Origin: Hetaerina americana
Taxonomy: Eukaryota; Arthropoda; Insecta; Odonata; Calopterygidae
Reading direction: 5' to 3'
Assembly: GCA_022747635.1 (NCBI GenBank)
Contig: JAKTNV010000011.1
Coordinates: 16,343,975 to 16,407,974, forward strand
DNA: 64,000 nt
The position numbers and the translations under genes are program-made. The notes under the pieces are model-generated. The model worked only from the letters and a program-made list of their open reading frames with translations. It searched no databases and was not told the DNA's origin. Position 1 is the stretch's first letter; every line of letters starts with the position of its first letter. Positions 22,501 through 34,500 of this stretch are shown in pieces.

Positions 22501-24270
22501 TATCCATGAAAATCATAGAGAATTATTCTTTTTAGTGTTTTTAGATGAGGGCATATGCGTACCGGCCACGTTACTTTTACGTCATCGTGTGTCCTCATTC
22601 TCTCTCTCATTTTTATCCCTCGCTTGCCCATCTCAGGCTAACCTCTTCACTCGATTCTTTAAAACATTCCCGTGGGATTTTTTTTCCATTTACATGTGAT
22701 TTTTCCCCTCCAATCTTCCCGTGCACACACCCACCACACCCGAAATCGACTGCAATGCGTCCATCCGACGCTTTTTTTTAATGCGAATCCTTTCGTAATT
22801 CGTGCGCGTGTCCCGCCAGAGTGCGCCGATTTTGCAAGGCTCCTCAAGCTGATTCCTCATCCCTTTCCTCTCTCCGAACTCGGCCCCCCTTAATCTCGCT
22901 ACGGATCTCTTGGGCACACTTCGCAGTGGTGTGACAGCCGAAAGTAAGAGCGACGTTCAGAGTCGGGGGGGTTGAAAAAAAAGGTAAAAAATTGAAGAAA
23001 GTCTGAGGGCGCGTGCGTCGTTTCGAGCGCGTGCTCCGTGACGATAGCGCAAACACGTCACGCGCCTCCCGCGAGTGTGGCGCCGTGAAATATTTTCGGG
23101 TATCGTCCTCTGCGGATAGATTTCGGGTCTGAGTTTCGTCACGGAGAGGTGGGGCTTTTTTGGCTATTCCCCGATTCGAAATATTCCGCTCGTTACGCGA
23201 TGAATATGAATTGGCTTCCGCGTTGAGAATAAACAAAGGGCACATTGTTCTTTGAGTTGTAGAAAGGAGACAGAAAGATTGGAGTTTATCACCCTAACCC
23301 GGGCATATATGTGGTGTATGGTAGGTAGTGGAGATGTGTGACTTAATGACACAAAATGCTGTCGGAAATGGGAAAAAATCGAGTTGTTAGCAAATCCAAC
23401 TAAATCTAAACTAACAAAAAAATCTTGTTGTATCGCGTTCTCCTAAATATTGAACACATTTTGAAAAATGAAAGAAAACGATATTTTTATGCTTTTCACT
23501 ATCCCAATGCAAGCTCCCGAAAAATAAGTTAATGCCATTGTTTCAGTGTTGCCTCCTATGCAGTGAATAACATGGCAAAGAGAAATTTATGCAAGAAAAC
23601 AAAGAAGTCTCCACGTTTTAACGTCGTTCTCATTTCACATATCGCAGTAAGTTGCCGAAATTCCAAGTAAAATGATATGGGAATCACGTTTTAGCGACTT
23701 GATTACAGTGTGAAAATAAATGCGAATATAAAATTACTTCCAGTTCTATTCGTAGACGAGCGAAATCTGTGGCTCCATTGGTCAGCCTTTTTTATCCTTG
23801 TGAATGTATGCTGATTGAATAAATTAATCTTTTAAACTAATTAGCACACACTATAGAAAATTAGCAGTAGCCTGCGCGAGTATTATTAGACCAAGGATGG
23901 CTGAATTGGAGTCACCTTGGATGAATAATAAATATAGAACTCCCACATAAAAAATAAATTCAACATTCACAATACAGATATTGACCGACATTAAGAAACA
24001 AATGTTTTCACAGATTACATTCTAAAATTCGGACAATATTTTTCTTTCTAATGAAGATCGTTAGTGATTCGCCCAATACTAGCTTGCCATTTTCTTGTAA
24101 TGACCACACTGAGAATAAACCTTAAGAAAAAATAAATGAAAAACTTACGGCTTTCCCAAACAGAATATCATGAGTTACAGCAAGGCTATGTGGTGCTAGC
24201 GACACGAGAATATTCCTACAGGCGAAAAACGAAAGCCCGCCTTTACTGACTTCCTACATGATCTGAACAA
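19600..24270. other. Non-coding stretch with three CpG-rich blocks
   Basis: No gene is supported. CpG density rises at about 19870-20110, 21410-21980 and 22690-23180 (for example CGTGCGTCGTTTCGAGCGCGT). Overlapping frames on both strands in these blocks show no domain. They may be promoter-proximal or regulatory DNA of an unseen gene. The intervals between them are AT-rich and featureless to me. Confidence 0.35.
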
Positions 24271-24274
24271 AATA

Positions 24275-24376
24275 CTACCTTGATCAAAATGTTCCCGGAA
24301 TAACCACCGTGTGGCGCTCCCATCGTTCCGATTTGAGTTCTGTTTTTTTTTGTTAAATTGGTGCATCTGTTGTTGA
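24275..24376 (+). mobile_element. Mariner 5'-end fragment, tandem to copy 1
   Basis: A 102-bp copy of the mariner 5' TIR and leader (CTACCTTGATCAAAATGTTC...TTGTTGA) stands directly before copy 1, separated by one TA. It differs from copy 1 at a few bases (AAAATG against AAAAAG, one extra T in the T run, GTGCATC against GTACATC). It ends at the TA of the leader's GTTGATATTCCC, so copy 1 may have inserted into that TA of an older mariner whose remainder was later lost. Confidence 0.85.
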
Positions 24377-24378
24377 TA

Positions 24379-25709
24379 CTACCTTGATCAAAAAGTTCCC
24401 GGAATAACCACCGTGTGGCGCTCCCATCGTTCCGATTTGAGTTCTGTTTTTTTTGTTAAATTGGTACATCTGTTGTTGATATTCCCTTTAATTCTTAGTG
24501 TCATAACTTGACATTTGCAAAAGTTACGTAGCCAAGAGTACATCTATCTCTGTGTGTGTTGGCGATTTTTTACAATTGCAGAAATGGATTTAAATTTGCA
24601 ACAACGAACTTGTATTAAATTTTGCGTAAAAAACGGATTTAGTGGCGCACGGACGTTGGAAATGTTGGAAAAGTGTTTCGGCAACGATTCTCTAAAAAAA
24701 ACGGTCGTTTACCAGTGGCACGAGCGGTTCAGAAGTGGTCGTGAGTCAATCGAAGATGATGAACGCAGTGGCAGACCATCGACATCGAAAGTCGGTGAAA
24801 AAATTGATAAAGTAAAAGAAATGTTGGTCAATAACCGCAAATTAACCATCAGAGAAATAGCGGAGGACTTGAACATTGCCTATGGATCCGCCCAAGACAT
24901 TGTGGTTAATGATTTGGGTTTCCGTCTTGTAGCAGCAAAGTTGGTGCCAAAAGACCTCAATTTCATGCAAAAAAGAGACCGTGTTGACGTCGCAAAAGAC
25001 ATGATTTGCGAGGCTGAATCCGATCCCACATTCATCAAAAGGATCATTACTGAAGACGAGACGTGGGTTTATGAGTACGACACGCAATCCAGACATCAGG
25101 CAAGTGAATGGCGTTCACCAAATGAGCCGAGACCAAAAAAACCACGTCGTTTTCAGTCAAAAAAGAAGGCAATACTGACGGTTTTCATGGATTTCAACGG
25201 TGTAGTGCATCATGAATTTTTGCCAGAAGGCCAGACAGTAAACAAAGAGTATTATTTGGGCGTTATGAGACGTTTGCGTGAAGCAATTCGCCGAAAGAGA
25301 CCAGAAATGTGGGCAGAAAACTCGTGGATTTTGCACCATGATAACGCACCGTCACACAGTGCTATCATTATTCGTAATTTTTTGACGAAAAATGCAACAA
25401 ATACCATCCAACAGCCACCGAATTCACCTGATTTGGCTCCCTGTGACTTCTTTCTGTTCAATCGAGTTAAAAAACCATTACGGGGAACGCGTTTTAGCAG
25501 CCGAGAGGAAGTAATGGAAAAATCTCAGGAAGCACTGATGGACATACCGAAAACCGAATATAAAAAATGTTTCGAGGATTGGATCAAGCGCTGGCATAAG
25601 TGTGTTGCAGTCGATGGGGATTACTTTGAAGGGGACAATATAGATTTAGATGAATAAACTTGTATTTTTAATTTTCTGAATAAATTCCGGGAACTTTTTG
25701 TCAAGGTAG
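24379..25709 (+). mobile_element. Full-length mariner element, copy 1
   Basis: A 1331-bp element with TIRs CTACCTTGATCAAAAAGTTC at the 5' end and its near-complement GAACTTTTTGTCAAGGTAG at the 3' end (one base missing), flanked by TA at 24377-24378 and 25710-25711. One uninterrupted transposase frame fills the interior. It differs from copies 2 and 3 at several codons, so it comes from an older or separate insertion. Confidence 0.95.
24584..25657 (+). CDS. Mariner transposase (357 aa), copy 1
   Basis: This enzyme cuts and pastes its own element by binding the TIRs and catalysing strand transfer in the nucleus. The start is the ATG at 24584 (MDLNLQQRTC); the 69 open bases upstream lie in the leader. 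Residues 1-110 hold the two helix-turn-helix DNA-binding modules, with the typical VYQWHERFRSGRESIEDDER-GRPSTS link at 43-68. The linker motif, WVPHEL in many mariners, reads LVPKDLN (120-126). The catalytic triad is D158 (in EDETW), D253 (HHDNAPSH) and D288 (SPDLAPCD), spaced D-34-D as expected for mariner. The length is normal for the family (about 345-360). The residue before D158 is Glu, where copies 2 and 3 have the usual Gly (GDETW), so activity may be reduced. The frame is otherwise intact. Confidence 0.93.
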   Translation: MDLNLQQRTCIKFCVKNGFSGARTLEMLEKCFGNDSLKKTVVYQWHERFRSGRESIEDDERSGRPSTSKVGEKIDKVKEMLVNNRKLTIREIAEDLNIAYGSAQDIVVNDLGFRLVAAKLVPKDLNFMQKRDRVDVAKDMICEAESDPTFIKRIITEDETWVYEYDTQSRHQASEWRSPNEPRPKKPRRFQSKKKAILTVFMDFNGVVHHEFLPEGQTVNKEYYLGVMRRLREAIRRKRPEMWAENSWILHHDNAPSHSAIIIRNFLTKNATNTIQQPPNSPDLAPCDFFLFNRVKKPLRGTRFSSREEVMEKSQEALMDIPKTEYKKCFEDWIKRWHKCVAVDGDYFEGDNIDLDE

Positions 25710-25715
25710 TATATC

Positions 25716-25872
25716 CTTAATTAAATGAAGAATACAATGCATCTTTCCACTGTCCTTTATTCACGTACAACTAGTTTCAACGCTCAAGCATCATCATCAG
25801 GTACCGATGAAACTAGTTGTACATAAATAAAGGACAGTGGAAAGATACATTGTATTCCTCATTTAATTAACA
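25716..25872. repeat. Foldback repeat with hammerhead-like centre
   Basis: The arms pair over about 60 bp: TTAATTAAATGA at 25717 with TCATTTAATTAA at 25859, CTTTCCACTGTCCTTTATT with AATAAAGGACAGTGGAAAG, and GTACAACTAGTTTC with GAAACTAGTTGTAC. The minus strand at the centre reads CTGATGATGATGCTTGAGCG then TTGAAAC, giving CTGATGA, a stem ATGC/GCGT with loop TTGA, and GAAAC. It starts seven bases after the mariner 3' end. It is the best preserved of the small foldbacks. Confidence 0.8.
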
Positions 25873-25879
25873 TGAATTT

Positions 25880-26980
25880 CCACAAAGTTGAGCCGGGAAC
25901 AATTGAAAAATACATCCTCACCAACCACATGTGATTCAGAATCCTCTCTTTAGCTCTCTCAAAAATCATGAATACGCAGTAGCGGCTCTGCATGAAAAAA
26001 CCGATTTTGCATTTTCCTTTAGCAAACCTAAAGCCCCCTCATTCCTCATTACCCCAAAACTCAAGCTCCAAATTCATCTACCCAATTGACTCGTAGGTGT
26101 GAAGTGGACATGTAACTAACGCATGCATGTACAACGAGAAACTATGATAATGATACAATTAATGCCTGGTCTCGATTGATTACTGTTTAAAAGAGTGGCG
26201 TAATTTCATACCTAATCGAGGATTACCCGTAATTCGAACCCACGGATAGATTACTGAACACGTATGTAAAAAGGAATAATATCTCTCACTACGCATAGAG
26301 TCAGTTTTATTAGAACCAAGACTTGGGTCTCCAAAATTTGTCCAGATAAGAGGCATTTCTAAAATAAGCAGTCAGTTGGCTGTTTTTGATTTTTCCCCAC
26401 GGCGCCATCTGCATTAAATCTTAAAGCATTTAAGTCAATGGCCAAGTTTGTTCGTCATAACAAGTCAAAAACTCACAGAAAATACGAATAGAAAGATGAT
26501 TTATGGAGGTGACAGTTTAGGTTATTTTTTAATGCGGTCAAAAGAAGCTGAAAGAATACTTTAGAGAACGAAGCATGGGAACTTGATATTTCCTCATTAA
26601 TACGGAATATGCATTTAAGATAAATCTGCAGCTTACTACATGAAATGATATTTCATTAGAGCATTAATTAACGCGATGTGAAATTCTACCAAAAAATAGA
26701 CCAAGGTCCCAATAATACACGTCAGCACTTGTTACACATTAAGCTTTTTGCAATGCTCTTTACTTTATAAATACTTTCTAAAAGCACGCTACCGAATTAG
26801 CAATAGTATGGCGCACTAATGCAACTTCAAAACCCCTTAATGCCGGATTCAAAAAAGTATAATTGCAGATTTTGAAAGCTTTCAACCATGGTCACTTTTT
26901 TTGTAGAGCAAAGCATTAAACATATTCTGAAGGTTTCGTGGATCCACAGCATGAGTGGAACAAAACACTGAAGTACATTT
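25880..26980. other. AT-rich non-coding stretch
   Basis: No gene or repeat family recognised. Confidence 0.45.
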
Positions 26981-26984
26981 TATT

Positions 26985-27025
<41 letters not shown>
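26985..27025. repeat. (TA)n microsatellite
   Basis: A TA run. A second compound TA/CA/TG run lies at 27147-27212, on the other side of the MITE remnant. Confidence 0.9.
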
Positions 27026-27054
27026 CTATGTATACGTACATATGATAATAAAAG

Positions 27055-27129
27055 ATACAAGATGCAACAAAGACACAAGACATTTTTTCTGAAATTTTCT
27101 GAGGTCGGAAACTTTTCAGACCACCCATG
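27055..27129. mobile_element. Mariner-type MITE remnant
   Basis: The right end AGGTCGGAAACTTTTCAGAC followed by CACCCATG and TA matches the right TIR of the complete MITE at 58406-58498. The internal ACAAAGACACAAGACATTTT is also shared. The left TIR is missing. Confidence 0.7.
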
Positions 27130-27142
27130 TATATATAAATAA

Positions 27143-27176
<34 letters not shown>

Positions 27177-27219
27177 GTATATATGTATGTATATGTGTGT
27201 GTGCGCGCGTCTCTGTAAT

Positions 27220-28345
27220 ACTTTGCTCTACGTCAACTGTGATCAGAGTCAGAGTTGTTCTCTTTCTAAGTCCACTGTTTGTCAACTTTGAATCGACGAT
27301 AGTGGTGGTAGACGTAACAGTAAATAATTATACCCATCTAACGGTTTACTAAGCCATACAGTTCATCAAAATGTTTATTATGCAAGCTGCATAGAGGGGT
27401 GTTATGAAGATTCAATGATTTTTTGCCTACTTTCCACAGAGGATTTAAATATGGGTTTGGATACGGCCCACTCCACCGAGGGCGTACAAATACCCGAGTC
27501 CCACTTCCTGCTGGATTTGGTGGGCGAAACACTTAAAATGATATATTTTACCTAACATCTCCTGTTGAGGACTCTTTTCCAATGCAATTTCGGCGCCGTG
27601 CCCACTCGAGAGTACAATTTGTTAAGAAAATCCGTTTCCACGTCTCCAGAGGGAGACATCCAAATCGTAAGAGAAGAAAGTTTTCGTCTTCCACTCAGGC
27701 GTGAGGGGCATCCTAAAATTTCCTCTCATACAAATGATGCCACACGATATGCTACGTTAAGAGTGCGTTTTGATAGTGAATAATAGTAATCGTGCGCATA
27801 ATGATCATTTTTTCCAAAACATTAACACTAATTACGGTGTCCAAGTGCCAAATTATACATATTTTACCCATATTTAGTGAACTTTAAGGAAAATAACGTG
27901 ATACAGGAAGGTCGTCATTTTATATGCGTGGCCTACGGCAAGAAAATTCTGGGTGGTATATGGTCAAGCATGCAAAGAATCTTACCGTAGGATGTAATTT
28001 TTTTCTCAAGATCTTAAAACCTTGAAGGAATGGTTAAGAGAGTATACCATTGGGAAATCAATAAATCTTCAAGGGTATAAGGTGGCTTAAATTTGAATAC
28101 GCCCTCTGGACACATGCTGAATATCTGCTATACGATCTGAAATCGACAAGAATCCGATAACGTTGCCAAAAATAGTAGTAGTAGGAAGTGGTTTCCATAC
28201 TATATAACCGTAGATTTCTCCCTTAAGAAGCACCCGTTCAGCTGGTTTCGTTTATTTGTGACTGATGCGCATAAATTGATGAAGTAGGCATTTATCATTT
28301 ATGGCAACCCAAGCATCATTTTAATTCACTTCCTTCAAGCAGTAA
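27220..28345. other. Non-coding stretch
   Basis: No gene recognised. Confidence 0.4.
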
Positions 28346-28350
28346 ATATC

Positions 28351-28444
28351 ACTGAAGACCATTATGGAAGGAAGGAACTGAGGGTAGGCATTAACGATGA
28401 AGGTCGAGGATGAGTTGCGAGAAGCAAGCGATGGAATGTGTGAG
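28351..28444. repeat. Dispersed direct repeat, copy 1
   Basis: About 94 bp (containing GAACTGAGGGTAGGCATTAA and GAAGGTCGAGGATGAGTTGC) recur at 29967-30061 in the same orientation with only a few changes. No coding motif. Confidence 0.8.
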
Positions 28445-29283
28445 CACAAGACGATATGACGGAATGAAGGGAATGACAGGCGACGTAATAACTTGAAGAA
28501 ATTCCACAAACTGATTCTTCGATTAACAAGCCACGAATATGTTAAGTGGTAATTCTCAACTTTGAATATAAATGTACTAGAATTGCAAGATACATTCAAC
28601 GTCAAAATCTCATAATTATTTTCTATATCATATTTGTAATAATACTTTTAAAAATTAACTTCGTTTGAGCTTATTTTTCTGTAAGCAATGCCAAAATACT
28701 TACTTTGAAGTTAAACAGTAGATTTTATTGGGGCCTAAACATTGTCATCTATAGGTGATGGAATAAGGAATTCTCAATTATTTAGTGCTTATTTGAAGGT
28801 TTACAAATCTCTGTTAAGTGTAAAGTTCCAAGGTTATATTCATAATAATTTAAAAAGAGTCGAAAGAGGGATCAAAAGTTTAGATCATAAACAGAAAGGA
28901 TTCCTGTTTCTGACGATGAACATGGGAATTATATTTTTGCGGTAGGACGCGTTGAGTGAATGAGAAGTACATATCTTGGGTGCTTTGGTTTAACCTTCCG
29001 CTTCTGGATGTGCGTAAGTAATTAAAGATGGTGGGCGTAGCCTATGTAGTTAATAAATGTCAGTGTGCATGACGTCACCAGCAGCGGCAAAAACATCGTT
29101 GACGAACAGTAGCGATTACACCCGACACACGGTTGCTTATGCAGTCCAGGCGTTGGCCATATATTTACAACTTAATTGTTTACTCATACAAAAGAAAGAG
29201 GAACTGGATTTCATCAATAGTTATTGCAATTACTTGTTAATTGAGGAATGGATAAAATTTCACATATTTCAGGTATAATGCAA

Positions 29284-29522
29284 TCGGTGGCTTATGTACC
29301 GGCTTCCCACCCCCGAGGGCCCAGATTTCAATCCCGGAGGTGGCAAGATTTTTCAGTGGCATCCCGATTCCTATTTGTTGTGCCTTTTGAATAGCGTTTC
29401 CAATTGAGTACGCCGTCCGTCGGATGGGCCGTTGAATTGTGTGACCCCCTGGCGTCTTTAGTTAGCGTAAGCTAATGTGGACGCCGGGTTGCTCTCTTCA
29501 CCCTTCTTCCCCATTTCCTGCC
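29284..29522 (+). repeat. SINE-B copy (tRNA-like head)
   Basis: A tRNA-like head with GGTGGCTTATG and a decayed box B (CAGATTTCAATCCCGG) leads into a body with TACGCCGTCCGTCGGATGGG, CCCTGGCGTC and GACGCCGGGTTGCTCTCTTC, shared with the minus-strand fragment at 16848-16970. No ORF. Non-autonomous retroposon. Confidence 0.62.
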
Positions 29523-29966
29523 ACTAAAAATACCACCTCTACCAAATTAACCAGCAACTCTAAAGACACAAATGACCTTAGTTGCCCCCCAATGACCTGT
29601 ATCAGTTGCCCCCTCAAGTAAATAATACTTTCAGATATACCCAATAATAGCTCCAAAGCGGTCGACATAAATATATTAAAAAAGATAGCCGCTAAGTGGA
29701 ACGTAAAATTTGTTCTGCAAGATTCTAATTATACAGGCATGGTTTGAACATTATTTCTTCGAAAACCCTCGGATGTGATAAAAAAATAATACTTTTCACG
29801 ATGACTCAGATGATTGTTGGTCCTGAAACTTCGGCGTAAAATCACTCTTGTACTCGTTCAAATTTTGAACGGCCGCGCAGGATAAACCAATGCCACGTGA
29901 CTTACGTTTCTGACGTTTTGCCCTTCTCTGACCATTGGATGGGAACTCTACTGAACTGAACTATGA

Positions 29967-30061
29967 CTGAAAACCATTATGGCAGGAAGCAACTGAGGGT
30001 AGGCATTAACAATGAAGGTCGAGGATGAGTTGCGAGAAGCAAGTGATGGAATATGTGAGCA
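29967..30061. repeat. Dispersed direct repeat, copy 2
   Basis: Second copy of the 94-bp segment at 28351-28444. The DNA that follows (30065-30420) is GC-richer and contains TGTAGCTCAGTGG, a box A-like string with no good box B. The two copies may be the ends or conserved parts of an unrecognised element. Confidence 0.8.
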
Positions 30062-30424
30062 CATCTCTTCTTCAGAATCGTGTAGCTCAGTGGTGTACCC
30101 AAACAATCGATTCCCCACCCCACATTCTCACTGCGCCTAATTTGTTCACGGAGAGACGATTCATGATAAGCTGCGACAACGCGAGGGATGCAATCAAGTC
30201 GTCTGCGACCGAACGGGGACGTGAATCCAACGCCGTTTGAGTCAAGAGGCAGCCCCGTCCCACAGCCCTCAACCCTGGGCGTATCCCATAAATCTAACTT
30301 GACACCTAACCACCGCCGCCGCAGTTTCCCTCCGGCAACCGGGATGTCGTGAAAGAATCCGAGGTGCCAAGCACGGAAGGTTTTCACAGTGAGCCCAAAC
30401 CACCCTCTCACCCCCTAGTCATTC

Positions 30425-31380
30425 TGCCTCTTCCTCGTTTTGGCCCCTTCATTCTTAATGCTCCAATGATTTAGTTCCAAGCACACCTTTTGGAGACTTT
30501 TATTGACACCAGAAATACCACGTGAATACGAGAGATTCAAAGGTTTATTTTTACTCGCAAGGGAATGTTAGGTCACATTCGAATTTATACTTTCCAAACT
30601 ACGAATCTTGAATTCTTATGATTCCTGATTCCTAAAAGTCCACATTAAAAAATTTTATTTTACCTTAAAGCCGTAATCGTTTCGTAAAAGTTTCGTAAAG
30701 GTTTCCTGAAGTTGAAGCGCCATAAAACATCTCCGATATAAATGCGATACCGTTTTTCTTTTTATTTTAAGAGTAATATTTTTCAAAGTTTTAATAGTTA
30801 ATGCCCATCAAGAAGAAAAATATTTTTCATTATGAGCCGTAAAATCTAGAATCCAAAGGAATAATGAGGCACCACTTTTTATTATTAAAAACAAAACGGA
30901 TGAGCACGTGAGAAGCTAACGCACTTTCAGGCCGCGTCTAATATTGCTTTCAAGCATCATTCTCAAAAATATATTTAATTATCAAAAATATGAACAACAT
31001 TATTATGAGGGAAAAAATTGTTACGTGCCTTCAAATGGTGAAAATCTATGATTCATATAGTCGGATCACGAAATACGGTATTTGCCAATATATAAATATC
31101 TTAGCTGGAATTGCATCAGTGCTCATTAAACATATTTTAATCAACTGCCCTGAAAAACGTAACACTATTCATAATTATCATCATGCCATTATAAATTAAT
31201 ATTATTTCTATTTCCATGGTGGAATAACTGCTTGGAAAATTAGCCGTTCCCCACCGCAAGTATTGCCACAATGATTTTCTCTAAACCATAAAACATGTTC
31301 CATGCTCCTACCAAGTTACGTTAAATTTTTCAAAGAAATTGATGACAGGGAAAATGAAGGAGTATAACTTTTATATCGTA
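30425..31380. other. AT-rich non-coding stretch
   Basis: No gene or repeat family recognised. Confidence 0.45.
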
Positions 31381-31542
31381 TAGATAACATAAACACAGCA
31401 ATTCCACAATTAGTATTTATTAACGGCCATGGTATCACCACTCTGTGCCATCATCAGCTGCCACTAGATGATGCCTTACAAGGGTTGAAGCCATGGTCCT
31501 CAATTAGTATTCATTGTGGAATTTCTGGGTTTCTGTTATCTA
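31381..31542. repeat. Foldback repeat with hammerhead-like centre
   Basis: The outer arms TAGATAACATAAACACAG / CCCAGAAACAGATAACTA-type pairing continue through CAATTCCACAA/TTGTGGAATT and GGCCATGG/CCATGGTC. The minus-strand centre reads CTGATGATGGCACAGAGTGG followed by TGATACC, where GATAC stands in place of GAAAC. It is a diverged member of the same class as 25716-25872. Confidence 0.7.
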
Positions 31543-31549
31543 TAAAATG

Positions 31550-34500
31550 GCGAAATTCCACCGAATAACGGCTTAAATAGTGTTAGGTTTTATATAGTTT
31601 TTATCGCAGCAATTAAATTTATGCAATTCGAGAGTTGAAGTTTCTGTTGGAAAAAGTAATCAAATAAAAGCACCGCCAAATCAGTCAGTTTACTTTAAAT
31701 TTGAACTGTAGATCATAAATCGTCAAGGCAAATGGATTTATCGGTACTTATTACACAAAATTAAATTAATGAATACTCAAATCGAAATTTACATATATTT
31801 TCACGCCTTACCCTGATTTGATTCCGCGCCACCTCCTCGGAGGTGTCGCGAAGAACAGACTGGAAACCACCTTTGGTCACAACGATTTCCTCGATCCCGC
31901 CTCAAGCTCGTCGAATATGGTATAGCAATCGAAACGCCGAGGCGTGAACGGGAGGAAGAAGGCGGCTCCGAATGGGTGAATGGCACGGTTCCAGAGGGCG
32001 AGTGAGCGCAGCGGAAACACGGGACGCTTCTCCTGAGCTGTCAAACCAGCTATCTTGTTTCGTGAATGCGACGCTGATTAAGAAGCCTAGGAAGTGGAAC
32101 GGGATTTGCGAACGCGACGGGCAATCAATGAGGAGCGATCCGTCACGTAATCCAGCACTGAATCTTTACGGCAAATCCATTAACATGACCAAGACGTACG
32201 TGGTACTATTTAGCGTTTGATTTCTTTCGATTGCTGCATTCGGAGTTTATAAAAAGAAAGAAAAAAATAAGCACAATTCACTCAAAATTTTCATTAAATC
32301 CTCTCCATATAATCGAACGGTCATATATTCTCATATTGACGGCTGTTACTGTTTCATCATTTGATAAATCAAATGAATATATAAAATAAATGATTCATTC
32401 ATTCATTTTCTATATTTGGGCCCATTTAATTCTATTAATACTAACGAGTTTTGTTTTTTGAAAACGAGAATCGTTCCGTTATGATGTTATTTCTACTCAA
32501 CAGGGTGGAAATGAGTTAAAAGGTAGTAGTTTTACGGAACTACTTTGAAAATATAGTCAACATTCCATAAAACGTACCGAATGGTTATAAAGTACGAATT
32601 AATACTGCTTTTAAGTAACTTCTAACACGAAGTATTGACACTACTTTTGTCAAGCGAGCCATGACTGAAGTGCGAACGTAAAAAAATTAGACAAAAATGG
32701 AATGAATTCCTGAAGGTCACTGGAAATCAGAGTCCGTTTCTATGTATTGTGTGTGTTATCCACCAGATTCGTCGACTAAGCACACCATGAGAAACATTTA
32801 TTATAATGCTATAGAAGTAAGAGACCAAACTTCAAGGTACTCATATTGCGGGTTTACACAGTCCTCAATGATCATTCTAAAGACACTAATCTTGCATTTC
32901 CCAAATATGCAAGCTGCAAATTTAATTGAGGACACAGTAGGAAATATTACGCGAATGGGCAAACATTATTGCACGTAAAAAGGTTTACTTTGCTGGAGAA
33001 AATTAGGATATATTACGCAACGACATAGCGACTGAAGCAACATGGTACAAAGTCTGTCGTCATCAAATGCTGGTCTCTGGCCCGCAGCCATTTTAAAATG
33101 CAAGCGACCCTACGTCATTTCCCCGGCACATTCTGCTGCCAAAATTTAACGTGTAGCAGTTTCCAATGCGCACTCGGACCTTCAACTCCCAGCCTCAGTG
33201 AATAAATTTCACAAGAAACAACTTTTATAATGAGAATAAGAATGCATATTGAATGAAGCTACAAGGAGCAAGCACCGCTTGCTATGATTTCATTGTAAGA
33301 TATCACTATATGATTATACTCCTGAGGAATAAACAAAAGCAGCTTTGTGGATGCACAATCAAACGAGGGACCCCTTATTCCCGTAGGTTCCGTCAACATT
33401 TAGCGTGCCTGGGATTTTCATGCTATCCTTAGAGATTTTATTTCTGATCCTTAGCGAACGGAGGTCTATTCAAATATGGGACATTTTTCGGGTGAGCGTC
33501 TACAGAGGCACACTTCTTCAAAAGGTACACTTCTTCAGAGGTACACTTCTTCTTCTACACGCCTGTCTTGGTTGCTCATTTGGATCTTCCACAAATTTCC
33601 AAAATAACTGGTACAATCGAAATCGCATCTAATGTTACCGTCACATCCCAAAACTTTCACCGACAAATTTAATTAAAAATGACATTTGAACCTTACGGGC
33701 ACCAATGACAAGAATTGTGCATCTATCGGAGTCATTAGACCAACATCATAACAGTTTTTTCAATAAATAACAATAATATTATCAACGCGATGACAAAAAA
33801 ATCAGTAAGATAGACACACTGTAATAACAACTCAGGAGTGAATACAATTTTGGAGCAATGGAAACTAATTGTGATTTTTTTTTTATTTGTACAGTTTCCA
33901 AATTTTACGTGAACAACGGCGGATTTCATAGCAAAAATCTGCGCAACATATTATACTAACCCTGAAAATATATGCGTGTGTCACCTAAAAATCACGAAAT
34001 TAAAACCTCAGACACACAGCAATCACAGGCGCGCAGGTTAAAATTGCAGCAAAAATCTTAAAGGCATGTCACGCATTAATAACAATCTATCTAATACATT
34101 TCAGTAATCATTCCCTGAGTCGTATTTTGCTTCTTTCTTGTCAAGTAGAGGAGAAGCTACACTTTTATACACATACATATAAATAAATATTAACATTTAT
34201 ATGTATTTGATTTTTCGTAGAAATATTTTCTTGTTTTAAACTATATCGAGTAGGAGCCTTTTGGAAATTTCCATTAACCACATATTCAAATGATTTTATG
34301 AATGGAAATAAAATTAAAAGAAAATACATTTTATGCACTGGATCATTAGCATCTGAAACGACGCAGTTAAGTATATACTTAAGCAGCCAATGAACGGAAA
34401 CATTTGAGGTAATTTCACCAAGTCGTGTGGGAAGAAAACCGACACAACACTGACTTCTGTTCATGGATGCATACGTATTTCTTTGGATTTACATAGGTGG

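Noticed and set aside
24842..25461. Antisense open frames inside mariner copies (also in copies 2 and 3)
   Set aside because: Shadows of the transposase on the opposite strand. They are shared among copies only because the element is.
29977..30411. 144-codon open frame on the minus strand
   Set aside because: It overlaps the duplicated 94-bp repeat and GC-richer DNA. The residues show no known motif, so it is more likely repeat-derived chance coding.
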